A stretch of 64,000 nt of DNA. It comes from Tetracentron sinense. Taxonomy: Eukaryota; Streptophyta; Magnoliopsida; Trochodendrales; Trochodendraceae. Every line of letters starts with the position of its first letter. The stretch's first letter is position 1. The stretch spans positions 54,930,627-54,994,626 of the forward strand of contig CM026554.1 of the NCBI GenBank assembly GCA_015143295.1, written 5' to 3'. A model generated the notes under the pieces. The model did no database searches and had not been told where the DNA came from. It saw only the letters and a program-made list of their open reading frames with translations. Below, in pieces: positions 62,594 to 64,000 of the stretch. Position numbers and translations under genes: made by a program.

Positions 62594-62956
62594 GGAGTCA
62601 AATCCTCCACAGTGATAATCAGATTTGGCAAATCCAGTTATCACCCCTAGAGGTTACCACATGTCTCATTTGACACCCCTTAACCGCGGGTAAGGTTCAC
62701 CCACCAATTTTTGGTTTTTTTTTTTTTTTTAATATTAATTCTTTTTTTAAAATTAGAAAACTATTTTTTAGAGTTTTTTAATTTAAAAAAAAAGAATTAA
62801 TATTAAAAAAAAAAACCCAAAAATGGGTGGGTGAACCCTAGGGATGGGTGAACCTTACCTAAGGTGTGTCAAAGGAGACACGTGGTGACCTCTAGGGGTG
62901 ATAACCGGATTTGCCAAATCCGGTTATCACCGGAGATGATTTGGCTCCCTAAAGGA
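62594..62956. mobile_element. Fold-back MITE with about 150-bp arms
   Basis: Left GATTTGGCAAATCCAGTTAT and right GATTTGCCAAATCCGGTTAT lie within long inverted arms, which also share CACCCCTAGAGGT and GGTAAGGTTCACCCA. The centre is an A/T-run palindrome. TAAACTAT occurs at 62586-62593 and 62957-62964 and may be an 8-bp target duplication, though the right end would then be a few bases longer than the left. Confidence 0.65.
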
Positions 62957-64000
62957 TAAACTATATTCATTTTTTAATTATCATCTCCAACCCAACTTTC
63001 TCACCAAAGAGCAACGTGATGAAAATGGGTGGTCGCCTGCCTCATGCCCTCTCTTTCTCTCTTGGGAAATTGCTTGATGGATGATTCTCCTCTTTTTTTC
63101 ATTTTTCAGGGGTGGGGTGGGAGGGGTGGGGGTTCCTTTGAATTTATCCAAACTCAGAAGCTTCAATTTTTTTGAACTTGAAAAATCATTTTTCATTTCC
63201 AATTAGGCAGGATACATAATGAACATTTGAAAATTTCTTTTAAATTGGTCTAGAATAATTTTCAAGTTAAACTTGATCAATAAAATTCCAAAGGAAATTT
63301 CTAGCAACAATATGAGTCAAAAAGCCCCAAAAAGTATAAGAAACTTTTTTTTAAAAAAATTATCCTACTCTAATCTCAACTATTCCATTAATCTAATCTC
63401 AACCCTTGGTTTGAACCCAACTTTTTACTAACAATAAGAACTGAAGACTGAATATAATAAAATGAAATACCTTATTCTCTTCAAATAAATACTAGCAAAT
63501 ACCCCGTGTCAATAAAAAAATAAAAATTTATTAAAAATAATAATAAAGAAAAAAAGAATATATTACAAATACCATTAGTATGTAGTGAAAACTTACTTTT
63601 TCACTACAAAACACCTATTTGGATTGACATTTTAAATGCATCATTGCTCATTCAAATAGGTTGAATCGTCCTAGCAAATTCATTACATCATTTATCTTCA
63701 AGGAGGTGTTTGTAAACAGAACTCTCCAAACAGGCAGCATTCCAAGTATACCACCTAAATAGACAAATCATATGAACAAAGTCACCATCCCAAAAGGAAA
63801 CTCCAACTAAACCAGACCTACCATGGAGTGTTGTATGTATATACCGTATAAGCTAGTACTAATATAAATATATACTGTGGCCTCTACCATATATAAAAGT
63901 TGCACAATAATCTTTTCGGAGAAAAAGATATTGAGGAATTAGAGTTTTTGGTATAAAACATGATTGAAACCAAATAAATATACCCTAACCCTGATAAAAA
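62957..64000. other. Intergenic DNA to the window end, no gene seen
   Basis: AT-rich. At 63492 CTAGCAAATACCCCGTG resembles the Helitron-like 3' ends of the 23-26 kb array (compare AGATACCCCGTGCGATGCAC), but the hairpin's other arm is missing. No coding region was recognised. Confidence 0.4.

Overview
The window is plant nuclear DNA, from an angiosperm with intron-rich, transposon-laden genes. The evidence is a plant-type exon/intron organisation, plant-only gene families, and many degraded L1-type and RTE-type LINEs, hAT-like MITEs and Helitron-like ends. I cannot name the species. The very large LINE-filled introns would fit a magnoliid, a basal eudicot or a woody dicot, but that is a guess.

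Four protein-coding genes can be supported. (1) 1387-1497, minus: first coding exon of a cytosolic ribulose-phosphate 3-epimerase; the rest lies left of the window. (2) 16725-20172, plus: a three-exon gene for a 245-residue protein of the plant family typified by Arabidopsis At3g27210, with an MGSC lipidation-type N-terminus. (3) 27350-56287, plus: a complete 14-exon uridine kinase/uracil phosphoribosyltransferase-like (UKL) gene coding for 469 residues, stretched over 29 kb by introns packed with LINEs, MITEs and a SINE; one intron uses a GC donor. (4) 58869-61772, minus: an intact single-exon receptor-like protein (extracellular LRRs, one membrane span, no kinase) of the EIX-receptor type.

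The rest is repeat-rich. 2.9-3.8 kb is a symmetrical nest of MITEs. 4634-6609 is a hAT-like element with an 8-bp target duplication, interrupted by a 1.14-kb insertion. That insertion carries an unusual array of 23-bp units, most containing the dyad ACAACG-N4-CGTTGT, upstream of four G-boxes and a TATA box. 23281-26117 is a head-to-tail array of five short Helitron-like units on the minus strand. Other MITEs lie at 21.5, 22.2, 58.2 and 62.6 kb. Inside the UKL introns are at least nine L1-type LINE pieces on both strands, three RTE-type pieces, a SINE with an 11-bp target duplication, and four hAT-like elements with 8-bp duplications.

The genes do not form a pathway. From memory of Arabidopsis, the UKL gene and the At3g27210-like gene are near neighbours there too (At3g27190/At3g27210), so their pairing here probably reflects conserved microsynteny. 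The candidates most worth following are the dyad array near 5.1 kb and the Helitron-like tandem array near 24 kb.
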